Shown here piece after piece: positions 1 through 11,782 of a stretch of 64,000 nucleotides of DNA. A program made the translations under genes and the position numbers. The stretch comes from Trissonchulus latispiculum. Taxonomy: Eukaryota > Nematoda > Enoplea > Enoplida > Ironidae. The notes under the pieces are model-generated. The model was not told the DNA's origin and searched no databases. It saw only the letters and a program-made list of their open reading frames with translations. The first letter of the stretch is position 1. The number at the start of each line of letters is the position of its first letter. The DNA is taken from contig JASAND010028698.1 in NCBI GenBank assembly GCA_030248195.1, forward strand, positions 17,603 to 81,602. Direction: 5' to 3'.

Positions 1-628
1 CACTGTTATATTACTGTTTTGAGTGAGCTTATTGAGAAGCTGAACGTGTCCGCTTTACCTTGTTCAGTGTTGGTTTGAGGCCTTTTGTTGAGACTATCCA
101 TGTATACACATGTTGCTTTCCAGCATCGCACACACATACATACGTACGCAGTAGGCACACTGTTTATATAGAAGGTTGTTCAGTTCAGTTTTAGTTTTCC
201 CCCTCCGGCTTTCTACGTAGTCTCTAAATCTGCCCCCCTCCTTTCTTTCCTCTTTAAACAACAGTGAACTGAATTAAAGATCTTATCTCTTATCATCGCT
301 GATCTTGTTGTTCTGTTACTATGTTTTGACACAGTGCCGCGGCAAAAGTTCATCCTACTGCTTTTCTGTTAGGTTTAGGTTAAGCAGCCTATTTCTACTT
401 CATACATACATTAACTCGTTCATAATTTTGCCCTTGCCTGCCTCTACGTATCCTTGAAAATGTTATGTAACATGCATCTGCTAGTGTATCCTGTTGTTAC
501 TCAGACCTTTAACAGTCTAACGTCTGCTGTATGCTTTCTGCCGTCTGCCTTTACCACTTTCTTAGGCAAGTTGAGACTGTGTACAACAGTGAACTTTGTT
601 GTATATGCAGTGTTTGTTACACTGTACA
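1..628. other. T-rich non-coding sequence upstream of CREB exons
   Basis: No coding exon, RNA gene or repeat is recognisable. The + strand is T-rich, as in the introns and 3' region of the CREB gene further on, so this may be CREB intron or 5' flank. Short reading frames here lack any recognisable motif. Confidence 0.4.
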
Positions 629-867
629 CTTTTCTGGCTTTTTCCTAGGCAAAAATTTCTGGGGGGGGAGGAAGTCTGGGGGGCGGATTTCTGGGGGGGG
701 GGGGAAGAAAGATTTTTCAAAAATGCTTAAAAATAGCTATTTTTTGCTATTGAGCTGAAAAATTACTATTTTTAACCTAAATTTAAGCTTAAAATAGCTA
801 AAAAATGCTTAAAAATGGCTAAAAATCCGGCGAAGTCGGAAAAATTTTTCAAAATGTACCCTCAAAA

Positions 868-1929
868 CAGGGTTTTTTTTTGTGTAAAATACTGTGTATT
901 TACACAAAAAAAATTAATTTACACAGTGAAAAACTAATTTACACAACAAAATACACAGCCAAATTTTCGAAAATTTTTACAAAAAGTGCTCTGAAAAAAT
1001 AGTTTTCAAGTCTTTAAGTTTTAAAAAAGCTCTAGCTTTTAACTGGGGGCTGCCGCCCCCAGACCCCCGCCTGTTTCCAATGGCTTAGAATGGTTTTCTG
1101 CATTTCTGCATCAACATGGTTATGGGTGTTTTATTCTCCTAAGTCTTAATGCTTCTACTTATACAGTTGCGTATAATTTATTTACGTACAGCTTGCAAAT
1201 ATTAGTAAAACAGTATAGTATAGCTAGTATATACATATGTACGGTTCAATATCGTTTCTTGTACATATCATGTATCATAAAAAGCAGTGTGAGCCATAAA
1301 ATTGTTGCTGTCTAGCACAATAAATATTCAAAGCGAAAGCTAAAGGAATACAACTTTTCAATGCCGTTTCTGCCGTTAATTTAAAAAAATTTCTCAACTT
1401 CTGGGGGGCTGCGCCCCCCAGACCCCCCTCCATGTATAATTGGTGTGTCTGTACTATATGGAGCCGTCCCCGGTAGCAGTTAAAGCATCGAACCTTAGTA
1501 CGTGACCAGCAAGTTTGTGAAAAAATTATTCCAAAAAGTTGGAAAAATAAAGAATTCGTTTCAGGAGGCGAAGTGTTTTTCAGAAATTTCAATTTGTCCA
1601 ATCTTATTTTTGACATTTAATGAATTAATCTTTTTAAACATTTCCATTATGAATTCTATTGCAATTTACAAAATTTTCTCAACTTCTGGGGGCTCAGACC
1701 CCCCGCGTGGCTTCTTTCGAAATGTTACACAAGTGCAGTTGGCATAACTTTGGCTTGAATGATCCGAAAATAACATTGTAGCAAGAAAATAACGTCTAAA
1801 TGTATTTTATTTTATATTACAGTTGAAAAACGACACTTTTAAATTTTACACAGCTTCAAACAAAAATACACAGTGAAATTTAAATTTACACAAGATTTAC
1901 ACAGGTCCGATTTTGAAAAAAAAACCCTG
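868..1929. mobile_element. hAT-like MITE nested in the CTGG element
   Basis: Termini are CAGGGTTTTTTTTT on the left and AAAAAAAAACCCTG on the right. An exact 8-bp duplication CCTCAAAA lies at 860-867 and 1930-1937. An 8-bp target duplication with CAGGG-type ends is typical of hAT elements. The subterminal regions repeat TTTACACA/TGTGTAAA motifs in both orientations, which could be transposase binding sites. The interior holds three copies of a GGGGGCTGCGCCCCC-like palindrome and no coding capacity. Confidence 0.65.
1044..1705. repeat. Recurrent CTGGGGGG...CCCCCCAGACCCCC palindrome
   Basis: A short GC-rich palindrome followed by AGACCCCC occurs at 1044-1070, 1401-1428 and (degenerate) 1686-1705. 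It recurs in reverse at 3539-3568 and again at 34314-34343. The upstream context often reads AAATTTTCTCAACTT. The recurrence marks a dispersed repeat family; no function can be assigned. Confidence 0.5.
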
Positions 1930-2346
1930 CCTCAAAACCCTATTTTTCCGGGCACTTTAGAGTTCTGGGGGTAGGGCCCGAATCCTTGGGGGGGCCCATG
2001 TCTGGGTGGGCCTGCCCCACCCCCTTTTAGGAAAAAACCAGCTTTTTCTGAGATGGCTACAACCCTGAAAGCAAATGATGACATTGAAAAAATATTGTTA
2101 TGTTGTGTGTGGTGTATATATATATATACACACGTATAAACTCTTACCTGAAAATTGTTATTTTCCGATTCCCGTTGTTTTTCAACAAGGATATTAGCAG
2201 GTCCTGGAATAAGGAGTTGAACTTTCTTTTCACCAACCAATGAAAACCTCGAAGTACAATTTCTAGAATTGGAAGTGTGGTATTTGTGAGGGTTTCGTCA
2301 CATTTAGTTGAAGTACAAGTTTACTGTATCCGTTTTGAAAATGAGA

Positions 2347-2672
2347 CAGGGCATATATTTTTGCAGGGGGGGGGCGAAACCGACTTCTTCCCAAATCATC
2401 CCCTCCCGGATTTTTTGGGTACCCAAATTTTTGCCAAACAACAAATTTTCAAAAATTTTCCGACTTCAGTTGAGTTCTTTGTTGTAAATATGGCTATTTT
2501 ATCTTGAATCCTGGCATTTTAGAGAACTTTTGCGTTTCTACGTGTTAAATAAGCCAAAAAATATATATATACCAAATTTTGGCTCATTTTTGTAAAAATC
2601 TCCCCTTCCCGTAAATTTCTCCTCCTCCCCGGGAAGCCCCCTCTCCGGGAAAAATGCCTTAAAAATACCCTG
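2347..2672. mobile_element. G/C-rich MITE, CAGGGTATTTTT family
   Basis: The left end is CAGGGCATATATTTTT and the right end AAAAATACCCTG. The 5-bp repeat TGAGA flanks it at 2342-2346 and 2673-2677. The interior carries the family core (CGACTTCAG, CTTGAATCCTGGCATTTT, TTTGGCTCATTTTT) shared with the copies at 51.2, 52.9 and 53.8 kb. There is no transposase; mobilisation by an unseen autonomous partner is inferred. Confidence 0.65.
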
Positions 2673-2685
2673 TGAGATGTACTGT

Positions 2686-3030
2686 AATGGTCGAGTCGTT
2701 TTTTCAAATCCATTATTATTGGTTTGATCGAATCCCAGCTACCACAGCTTTCTAATCCCCTTGAGCAAGCCTAAGACAAATATTAAGCATGTTCGGTCCA
2801 CCGTTATGGGCTCTAGTTTAATACTGCTTAATACTCGGGATCCCCCCCCGCAAAAAGATACTGCTATTTATCCTTAACTGGTCGGTTAATGGGTACACCA
2901 CTGCGGTGGGAAGGTATATAACAGGAGTTAGTGCTCTGGGCTCTGGCTTAACGCCGACCTGTATGGACTTTTACAGATGTAGTCAACATTGGATTTGTCG
3001 GTCACTCCTGCCTTAGGGCTGGGCATCGTA
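2686..3030 (+). mobile_element. Decayed tRNA-derived SINE copy
   Basis: The sequence matches, with many changes, the full SINE at 55146-55534. Shared landmarks are a degenerate tRNA-like head (GATCGAATCCCAGCTACCACA), CCCCTTGAGCAAG, CCTTAACTGGTCGGTTAATGGG, GTGGGAAGG, ACAGGAGT and the GATGTAGTCA...CACTCCTG segment. The divergence and a poly-C interruption near 2845 mark it as old. Confidence 0.55.
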
Positions 3031-3126
3031 TTACTTTCTGTTGATATGTTGGAGTTCTCTCCAAGGACGCTTTTACTTCGGTTTAGAAAAAGCCTGATTT
3101 TAATGTCTATTTTTCGTTTTTTTCAG

Positions 3127-3197
3127 GACGATCCGCCTATCAGCGAAGAAGAGGCCAGGCGTAGAAGAGAGCTGTTGGAACGAAGGCCTTCCTATCG
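3127..3197 (+). CDS. CREB exon: first half of the kinase-inducible domain
   Basis: A TTTTTTTCAG acceptor precedes the exon and GTAACA follows it. It starts in phase 0 and encodes acidic DDPPISEEEARRRRELLERR followed by PSYR. The exon ends two bases into the Arg codon right after the phospho-Ser/Tyr motif. In CREB proteins the RRPSY serine is phosphorylated by PKA, and the surrounding helices bind the CBP KIX domain. Confidence 0.92.
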
Positions 3198-6100
3198 GTA
3201 ACAAATTCTCGGCTTTTTTGAGCGAATATTAGCCACTCGAAACTGCACTAAAAATAATATCGTGGATTAGTACATCGTTTTTTATTTACATAAAGTTTTT
3301 AATTCTCACTTTTGCTCTCAGCATAGTAAGAGGAGGAGTGCACCATAACCACTAGCGTAGCCAGAAAAAAATTTCGGGGGGGAGCCTAAATTTTTCAGAC
3401 TTAACTATGGCAGTTAAAAAGGGAACTGCAAGCATTCTATTACGTTAGCTTATTTTTCCGAGCTTCAAGTTAACAATGTTTAAGAGGTGTAGGAAATTAA
3501 AAAGGCACCCTTTGAATGATTTGAGCAACTGATACCAGCTGGGGGGTCTGGGGGGCGGAGCCCCCTGAAGCTGAAGAATTCTTTATTTTTGCTGCCTAAA
3601 ATGAATTTTTCTGAGCTCATTTTTCCTCTTGTAACAGCACATAGTTTGGTTTAAATATATTATATAACAGAAAGCCTATTCGGAAATTTATCTGGGAAGT
3701 GAATGAATAAACAAGTGCTAACTTCCATAACGTTACACTACACGGCACCCAAAAATTTTTTGCTACTTTCCAGAAGAAATGTGTACATACATACTTGCGC
3801 GTTTTTTGAGCAAAACACGGTAAAACGTATAGTATATATATATACCATACTTTACTACATTATACGAACTAAGATCAGATTAACATTTGTGATTACGCAA
3901 ATTGATAGGACATTTTAAAATTGACGACGAACAAATAATAATTCGCGCCGGAGGCGCGAAAAATTTTGGATTTTAGTTCTAAGTTGTTTTAATTTTCATC
4001 AATTTCTAGGCTCAGCGCAGTCTACAGTCTGCGTCATAAATATTTTCTGATGGCAGATTTTTTCCAGGGGGGCAACCCAATTTCGGGGGGGGGCATTCGC
4101 CCCTTGCCCCCCCCCTGGCTACGCGCCTGACCATAACTGCGGGTAGGTTAGTGCGGCCTATTCGCAAAAAGGGAATAAAAAATGATTAGAATGTTTTGTA
4201 TCACGCACTAACCTAGAACGAAGCAAAAATCTCTTAAAAATTCAGTTTGGAAATACATTTTACTGATTTCTGACAAAGTTGATTGGTAGCCTGGATCTTT
4301 CTGTCCTACAATCCGTAAACAAGATTAATACTTAATCCTCGTTGTAGGACAGGCTCATATGTTAAGCGGTTGCAACTTGTTTTCCATAATTTACAACCTC
4401 CCTACGGAACTCATATGTACTTTACAATGTACAACCTGCCTACGAAGACTCATATGTATTTTACATGCGACGAAGGAGCACTTTTTGTTATTTTTATATC
4501 TATCCACCATAACACCTACGTTTCATGATTTTACAGGCGAATCCTGTCCGAGTTGTCCGGTGTAGATTTTGACATCAAAAAGGAGTCTGAGTCCTCCGCC
4601 ATCTGTCCACCTCCTTCGGTCCTAAACCTCAACAACAGCAGTGGACTTTCCACAACCTCGGTTTCTTCGATTTCTTCCACCGGATCCGCCCTCTCCCCCT
4701 CTCTCTCCATCAGCTCCGCTCCAGTTCCCACCGGCTCCAGCAGTCCCCACAACCACCTGGTGGTCGGAAGTGGCCATCTACTGTCGCCTTCGTCGGCCTC
4801 CTCGGTCCTGGGCGCCCTTGCCCCGGCCGCCACCACCTGTGGTCCACCCTCTGCAGCACTACTCAGTCTTCACTCCCAGCAGCCGCCACCGCACCCGCAG
4901 CATCTGCTCCCGCATCCCCAGCAGCGGCCACCCCATTCTCTTCCAGGAAGCGGCGGGCTCCTGCAGCTTCCGCCTCCAGGCGACTGTCCCTCCCCGCAGT
5001 CTCTGACTGTGTCCATTGCCGCCGTCCCTCCCTCCCTATCCACCATTGCCATTTCAGCGGACTCTGTGGGGGGCTCTGGGCTGACCCCTCTAGGTAGTGG
5101 GAAACTGTCGCCCGCTGGGGGTCCTCCCTCCAGTGGCGGGAGTGGGATCAGTGATCTGTCCTCCAACGGGGCAGGTGAGGCGGCCCTCATCTCTTCCCTG
5201 GGCCTGGGCGGGCTGGGAGGCGGTATCAGTTCATCCACAGCGGGTCTGGGAGTGGTGAGCCTTAGCGGCGCCGGTTCGGCGGGTCCTTCCTCTGCCCTGA
5301 CGGTGGTGACGAGCGCTGACGCGCTGGGATTGACATCCGGTACGTAGGGTAAAATTACTTCTATATAAGTCTACTCTAATGGTTATGCATGGCTTATTTT
5401 TAGGAAATTTTTCTGGGCGGAGTTGCCCCATCGATGGGGGCATATTTTTAAATTTTTATTATGTAAAAATCGTTAAAATGCGCTAATTTTTGATGCTTTT
5501 AGGCTAAATTAGCGAATCGCGATCTCCTTAAGACTCCGGCGAAGGCATGTTTGAAAATTCGAGATAAAAATTGATAAAATTTACCAATTTTTAGGTTATG
5601 TTGATGCCGGGATTTAGGCTGTGGGGAGGTCGGGATTTATTCGGATTTCGGTAGCTTTTCTTTTGGGGGCTGAAGGGGAGCAAAAGGGAGACGTCTATAA
5701 AAATGTATATCTGCCTCTGTCAGTGAATTTTGATGTTAGCTTAATGGCTTTTTAAATATATATTTGAATTGTTTTGTAGCTCTTGGTGACGGTGGTGGTT
5801 TGTCCTTAAACATGAACGGAGATTTGCTGTCTCGACTGCCCTCCAATTTGAAGCCTTCTTTAGACCCAGGATCCCACCTACTTTTGCCCAGTAAGTATGA
5901 TACATCATCATTAATTAGTTAACTGACAGTTTCATGAATTAACCAAACTTTCAGTTAGCTAGCTGATAGTTTGATTAAGTAATGGTATTTGGATTGCTCT
6001 TCTGATTTTGAAGGACCTTTAGAAGAAAAAGAGTAGTTTAGAATTAGAAATTTTTAATTGTTATCCCCCTCCCTTCCTCTGCAGACGAGTTAAAATAAAC

Positions 6101-8208
6101 CTGATTAACTTTGCTTTTTGTCCATTTGCGCTAAAAGACTTATTAGTGAGTTGTTGATTTTTAACCCTTGCTTAAGGTACTGGTTTCCTTTCGGGTATTT
6201 TTGACTCATACGGCTTTAATCCCTTACGTAAATTTCTAAAACTTACGAAATAACCTATTTCCGTGCTCTTTAACAGTCTGGGACCAGTCCCGCCTTTTTC
6301 GGCCAAAAGATGAGAAAGTTTTGGTTTTTCGCCTTAGGCTCCCAGTCAGTAGACAAGACACGGGATTGGTTGCTATGGCTGGAAAGAGGACACGAAAACG
6401 AACATTTTTGCTCTTACAACTTTTGAGCTGTCTCCAGTGGTTAAGTCGGTATAAGCAAAAAACTGTTTTTAGGGTCAAAAAATGGCCATTTTTGAGGAAA
6501 TCAATTTTTTTCAAAATTACTGCCGCATGTTAAGGACAAAGTTGGCTTATTTATACTCAATCGATACAGCGTCGAAATGCACATTTTATGAATGCCTAGT
6601 AGCCGGAATTTGTTGCTTTCAGCTGGAGATTTGGCCGAAAAGCCATTTTGGCAAAACTGCGATTATTTTGTTTCGAACATCGATTTCTCAAAAACTACTC
6701 AACGGATTCCGGAGATTTTCGGCAGAATCGAAATTCGCACTTCTGCGGAGGGACGTTTTTCTTGGTTTGGGCTAAAACATATTGAGTAGCAAGAAAACTC
6801 AATGCGAAGTTGCGAAATTTCGTGTCATCGCACATTTGCCGGATTTTCTGGAGTATTGAGACTTGTTGAGCCAAATCCAAAAAACGTCCCTCGGCCCATA
6901 TGTCCTTCATATCGTGACACATAAAGAACCTTTGGCCGATTCTTCTGTTCTGAGAAATCGATGTTCAAAGATTTTTGGTCTACATTCTTCATGTTAGATG
7001 TCAGTATGTCAAAAAATTACTGCAATTTTTTTGCTACTTTTGCCAGTTTCGTAAGCTCATGTGAATCTACAGAGAATAAGCTTTAAAGCGATGTATAAAG
7101 GTCTTTCCAACTCCCGAAATTTCGAAAGTTATAGCGGTTCAAAAAATTACTAAAAAAGCACTGCACAAAAGGAAACCAGCACCTTAAGCCGCCTTTTATG
7201 CTTTTGAAACTTTATATTCTGATTTCACTGTTGGCGCTGGTATTTTAGTGAACTTTGGAGCCGGCGGTCCCGGTGATGCTGTGGTGAGCGATGGGATGCG
7301 AGCCGCCCTTCGTATGAACGTGTCGGGGGGTCCGGGTGGACCTGGAGGTGGACTCCCCCAGTCCATGTCTGTGATCCCACCCCCAGGGAGTGGTGGGTCT
7401 CAGCAGTCACAGCATCAGCAGCAGACCCCTCCTCAGGATCCTCAGATGGCGGAGGCGGAGAAGAAGAAACGGGAACTCAGGTTAATGAAAAACAGGTGAG
7501 TTGAGGAAAATGCCGAACTTCTTGTGTTTTTTCGATTGAAATTTTCAAAAACTTTTTCGGTCTAAAATCTTTTAATTTCCTGCTAAAAGTTGAATTTTCA
7601 AATTTTTTGATCATAGAAATAACGTACGAATACCGAATTCTTTTCCATTTTTAGTTCTTTTAGGCAATTTTAATTCCTCCCTTCCTACTTGCTTGTGCCC
7701 AGAATGAACCCAGTTCTATCGCAATTTTATTTCTCGAAAAAACTACTGGTTAATAATAAATTAACGTTGGTCTGTCGAATTGAATCAATTCTGAAATTCG
7801 CCGAAATTGGCGAAAATAGCTACTTTTGAAGTTCGCGGAAGTGGTGAACTTCGCAAAAAATAAAGTTTTTAATAAGCTGTACTCGACGTGTATATACTGT
7901 TTGTCATACAGTAAATATGTAGGTCATTTTGCAGGGAGCCCTAAGCTGGTTCTTGTTCAAAATTCTTAATCGCATCTGGCCTAATTTGTCTGTGTCTATT
8001 GTCATATCTGTTTTACTTATTTACTTCCTAATTATTTTATTTATAATTTATTCTGTTTTTCAGGGAGGCAGCTAAAGAGTGTCGTCGAAAGAAGAAGGAG
8101 TACGTACGGTGTCTGGAGAATCGGGTGGCCGTCCTGGAGAAGCAGAATCGGGCCCTCATTGAGGAACTGAAAACCCTCAAAGACCTCTACTGTCGAAAGG
8201 GTGACTAA
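3127..8208 (+). CDS. CREB/CREM/ATF1-family bZIP transcription factor (5' incomplete), five coding exons
   Basis: Join 3127-3197, 4537-5339, 5780-5890, 7249-7495 and 8064-8208 gives 459 in-frame codons including TAA. All junctions are GT-AG and phases match. The product is a nuclear, CRE-binding transcription factor. It has a KID around RRPSYRRILSELS, containing the PKA/CaMK phosphoacceptor serine that recruits CBP/p300 in family members. A long Ser/Pro/Gly-rich linker of about 270 residues follows. The C-terminal basic region (RLMKNREAAKECRRKKKEY) runs into a leucine zipper (CLENRVAVLEKQNRALIEEL). Vertebrate CREB1 is about 340 residues; the longer linker here replaces the Gln-rich Q2 domain. 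The N-terminal exon(s) and start codon were not found. Which of CREB, CREM or ATF1 it matches cannot be decided; in most invertebrates it is a single gene. Confidence 0.93.
3350..4129. mobile_element. hAT-like MITE in a CREB intron
   Basis: An exact 8-bp duplication ACCATAAC lies at 3342-3349 and 4130-4137. The left end reads CACTAGCGTAGCCAG and the reverse complement of the right end CAGGCGCGTAGCCAG. Both ends run into G-rich stretches. The 8-bp duplication and the CAGNNGCGTAGCCAG-type end are characteristic of hAT MITEs. No transposase is present. It lies in the intron that splits the KID. Confidence 0.75.
4537..5339 (+). CDS. CREB exon: KID second half and long Ser/Pro/Gly-rich linker
   Basis: The acceptor is GATTTTACAG and the donor GTACGT. 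The first base completes the Arg codon, then RILSELSGVDFDIKKES finishes the KID helix. The rest is low-complexity: Ser-rich stretches, a His/Pro/Gln segment (HSQQPPPHPQHLLPHPQQ) and Gly/Ser-rich tracts. It is strikingly GC-rich against AT-rich flanking introns. The low-complexity stretch resembles a flexible activation domain, but glutamine content is modest. Long open frames in other registers and on the - strand over this exon are GC-driven shadows. Confidence 0.9.
5780..5890 (+). CDS. CREB exon: linker segment
   Basis: The acceptor is GTTTTGTAG and the donor GTAAGT. The exon enters and leaves in phase 1 and stays open, encoding a Gly/Leu/Ser-rich stretch beginning ALGDGGGLSLNMNGDLLS. No domain is recognisable. 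It is supported by splice consensus, phase match and GC content in line with neighbouring exons. Confidence 0.85.
6172..7187. mobile_element. TTAA-flanked MITE, TTAAGGTGCTGGT family, in a CREB intron
   Basis: Ends are TTAAGGTACTGGTTTCCTTT on the left and AAAGGAAACCAGCACCTTAA on the right, with TTAA at each border. The interior shares GGGACCAGTCCCGC and other blocks in inverted order with the copy at 48607-49226. TTAA target duplications fit Kolobok or piggyBac; the GG following TTAA leans towards Kolobok-type ends. No transposase ORF is present. Confidence 0.7.
7249..7495 (+). CDS. CREB exon: Gly/Pro/Gln linker and start of the bZIP basic region
   Basis: The acceptor is GGTATTTTAG and the donor GTGAGT. 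The exon begins in phase 1, completing an ATG codon, and ends two bases into the Arg of LMKNR. It encodes Gly/Pro-rich sequence, a Gln/Ser run (GGSQQSQHQQQTPPQ), then AEAEKKKRELRLMKN, the N-terminal half of the basic region. The intron inside LMKNR|EAA sits at the position conserved in animal CREB genes (family knowledge). Confidence 0.93.
8064..8208 (+). CDS. CREB exon: bZIP basic region and leucine zipper, stop codon
   Basis: The acceptor TTCTGTTTTTCAG is followed by EAAKECRRKKKEYVRCLENR, then a zipper with heptad leucines and the family-typical end LKDLYCRKGD before TAA. It includes the DNA-contacting Asn/Ala/Ala/Cys/Arg positions of the CREB basic region. This is among the most conserved sequences of any CREB protein and fixes the identification. 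Confidence 0.97.
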
Positions 8209-9925
8209 CTCCGGAACCCCGAGGAGTCCCGAAAAGGGGGGAACTGATTTTATGGGGGCCCCCCTCTTCCCTCTCTTTAAATGACTGCCCTTGTACTTTG
8301 CATGGGTATCATGACTGACTGAATGGGTTGGGTAGAGTCCAAGATTCATTGCTTACTCTCATTTGTGTTCAAATCATTCTTTGTGCTTTCTTTCGGTCCG
8401 CTCGTCTGTCTGTCGTTGCATAGGTTTTATCCCCCCCACCACCCACTTTTTTCTGTCCTTTTTCTGTGAATGGTGTGACACAGATTAATTAACGGATACG
8501 ATCTTCGATTTGTTGTGTCTGTCCAGAAAATCATCTGAATATCCTGCTGTTTTGGATATTGATAATTTTATATCCCATTGCCGAAGATTCTGCTTTGGAT
8601 TTGCTGTTGTCTCTACCCCAATCCCTCGCTACTGCTCGCTCGCTTAGACCCGTTTGCCAGATAATAAGTGTATTTCACTGGACGCTGGCGTTTGCTTGAA
8701 ATCCCCCGAATCTTTGTCGTCCATACTTATATCAGCTAAAGTTAGCTTATTCTTATGATACGTTGCTCCTTTTAAACGCTTAACGTAGAGTAAGTGTACG
8801 TAATAGCGCTTGTTTTCTCGGTCAAGTTTGTTTTCTGTTTGTGGATTTTGTGAGCTGACGTATATGGACTTATTTTTGTGATGTACAGGTTTTAGTATGT
8901 ACGTATATATATTTAGTAATTTTGTTTTTTTTAGTTCTTATTGCGGCTGTAAGAAATTGGCAACATTGTATTGTAGTTTGATTGATTGGATCGAAAATTG
9001 TGATTAAAAAACTTGTAAAACTTATTTGTATAATGTAAAATCCCTTTTTTACTGTCATCGAGGGGTTTATGCAAATTCAATTTAACTAGACTGAACATTT
9101 TTGGATGCATATTTTTGATGTTACGTTGGCAAGCTTTAAACTGCCTATTTTGCACTTGAAGATTATATACGTACCTTGGTTGACGACTCTTTTTTACATT
9201 GTATTTGTTTTTATTAAACCTACCTATGTAAATGTGTTTTAGTCTGTGAACCCGTTTTTGTCATCTTCATCTTTCTCTTTATTCTTGTATATACGTTAAT
9301 TGTTGGAGTCATTTGTTCATAAATTTCAGTCAGACAGATTGTTTTATTTCCTATTTTATTCTGTAACGTTGATTCGTTGCTACTTACGTACTTTGTGTTT
9401 AGTTGGTTGGAAACAATAGGTCGTGTTGTCTTGTAAGCTGTGCTCAGCTTTTTTCCAACTTCGCGTTCCGAGGAAATCCGTCTTTACGTACTTATTATTC
9501 TGTGTTGAGATTTATAGAGATTACTGGTTTTAGGCAATTTTGAAATTTTCTTTCATAGCTATATAATAATTCTGCCCCTTCCCCGGTTCCAAGTGCCTTA
9601 GTTGATTATAGAGTTGCTGGCGGGGGGTTCTGAAATTAGTATCTTTTATAAACAATTTTCTTGCAGTCCTTAATTTGTTTTCTCATTGTTGTGCAGTCTT
9701 GTATATATATATATAAGTTTCAGTTTGTTGTTTTGGTAGCCGCTGCCAGACCCTAGAGTGTACTATATTTGAGTTTTGTTATCAACCTCTGTCGCTGCCT
9801 CCAGGTCCTTAAAAGCTGATATTTTGAGGTCTATGTATATCAGCTATCAAGTTTTTTTGAAAGCGTTCCAGACCACCAGTTTTTGATATTTTCCTTTTGG
9901 AAGAGTCTTTTGCTTATATAATACA

Positions 9926-9931
<6 letters not shown>

Positions 9932-10007
<76 letters not shown>

Positions 10008-10008
10008 A
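9932..10008. repeat. (TA)n microsatellite
   Basis: A nearly pure TA dinucleotide run of about 75 bp. Confidence 0.95.
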
Positions 10009-11559
10009 ATATGCATAAATAGCCAAAATAATTTTGGGCAGTCAATTTGACAGATTAACATGAACTGTAACTGAAGGAAACCTATTTTTCTTTCAAGCAA
10101 AAGAAAAGTGTTATAAAGACACCAATTAGCAGTTTTGAATATATTTTTCTCGTTAATAAAGTAAACTTATGCTTTGTGCTAACTTGTAGCGAAATGGACA
10201 GATTTGTCTGTATCTAAACCGGCTTTTCGCGGAAAGCCTGATTTAAACATTTTGCTAGAAAAAAATCTCATTACACATTTCAGTATTTTGAGAAAAGGAC
10301 TTCGACGGTCATCTAGTCCTCTCCTTTTTGGCTTTCTAGGAAGACAGAGTTTTATATGAATCCGTTTTAAGTAAAGAAGTTGTTAGCAAAATATTACTCG
10401 TTAATATTCACTATTTCAGGGAAGATGCGCGTGTGTACCTGTTTAGCTATTGTGAAGGTGGACTGTAAGTTAACCAGGCCCAAATATTTTTAAGTCAAGC
10501 CGTGTCAATTGTATATATGTTTTAGTATGTTTGAAAGAATATGAATTAATTTATTTATGTATGATGTGGTATTGTATGTAAGTTTCTTAGTATTTAGCTA
10601 ATATTAAAGGTGAGAATACTTTTAGTGCTTGGTATTAAGTTACAGCTCGGTGTAGAGAAGTGTGTTTGGCCATATCAGGTATATCTGTGAGAGGGTGTTC
10701 AAATCTTTTGACACTATTGAGTCTCTGTGTTAAAGTTTTAATTCTTGTATATTTTAATATTTTTAATTTAAAAGGTATATTTGAAAACCCTCATCTTCGG
10801 TATTTGTAGTATGTATAATACTTATTAGTATATAGTATATAAGTCAACTCATGTATAGCCCGACGTGTTTTCTAGTGAAGGAAGATTTATTCTTTTTATG
10901 ATATATGTGTTAATTGCTGTGGATTTTTGCTGTGTTTTTCTCTGTTTAAGTTTGTATATATATTAGATTTTTAAATATTTTATTGGTCATTCTTGTAATC
11001 TAATGGCTTCTTGGCCTAACTATCAATACGAGACAAGATGTATATACTTTTTGGTTCTTTACTGAACAATTTTATCCTCTAGTTGGGCTTATTTCCAAAT
11101 GAATTTTTGATTCAAAATTCGTATGTTATTGCCTCGAATTCAAAAACTGCTTTTTGGAATGGCAAAAATATAAACTTTTATGTTTATTTCTTATATACAG
11201 TAGACTTCTATTTTATTCAATGGAATTTTATGTTTACGTTTCGGTAATTTTAATGTGTGACTGATTGTTTCATATGTATGTATAATTTATACGTGTATGC
11301 CGTTATCTACTTGAGCTGTAGCGGGTTTTAGTCTGTAAAGAATTTATTTAGTTTATTTTTGGTGGCAGAGACAATTACGTACGCGTTTTATGCTTAATAC
11401 TGTGTATTTCTTGTTTGTTTATGTTTGTGCTGCCCACAGATGTATATGTGGAATGTGTTTCCATAATCTTCGCAAGCAAATTATATACAATCTGTGAAAT
11501 GAGTGAAAACGAGTGGAAATTGCTAGACGGGACTGCAAACTTGCTAATACTTTGAAAAT

Positions 11560-11665
11560 GTGCGATCGCCCTCCCCTCTCCACGTCGCACGCCCCCCCCC
11601 CCGTTGTGCGAAAGGGGACTGCGCAAAATAATTTCTGGTACACCCTGTGAAGAGAGACCTTGCCC
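11560..11665. repeat. Dispersed repeat with C-run, shared with 31.8 kb
   Basis: The segment from CTTTGAAAATGT through a C-run to TGTGCGAAAGGGG...TAATTTCTGGTACAC matches the same order of blocks at about 31783-31892. The TAATTTCTGGTACACCCTG end could be a transposon terminus, but no matching left end was found in this window. Confidence 0.4.
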
Positions 11666-11782
11666 ATGTATGTTCCATATTGAAATTTTGATACCTGCGT
11701 ACGTACGTACGTATTCTTTGATTAGTCTGTTGCGAAATCGAGGCAAGTTCAGAATCGTACTCCTTCAAATTGATTCAGTATC

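Larger units (their letters stand above)
634..2041. mobile_element. G-rich non-autonomous DNA element, CTGG family, with a nested insertion
   Basis: The left end reads CTGGCTTTTTCCTAGGC. The reverse complement of the right end reads CTGGTTTTTTCCTA. A 5-bp direct repeat CTTTT flanks the element at 629-633 and 2042-2046. Runs of G follow the left end, and the interior has the AAAATTTTT / CCGGCGAAG core seen in related copies at 22.6 and 31.3 kb. No ORF encodes a transposase. A separate hAT-like element at 868-1929 splits it. The superfamily is unresolved. Confidence 0.6.

Noticed and set aside
2140..2275. Possible - strand exon ending in CAG|GTAAGA with two open frames
   Set aside because: There is a good donor, but no family resemblance, no partner exon, and it would sit antisense near the CREB gene. 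Left uncalled.
4531..5443. Long - strand and alternative-frame ORFs over the large CREB exon
   Set aside because: They are Pro/Gly-rich shadows of a GC-rich exon; the CREB frame joins to KID and bZIP exons with matching phases.
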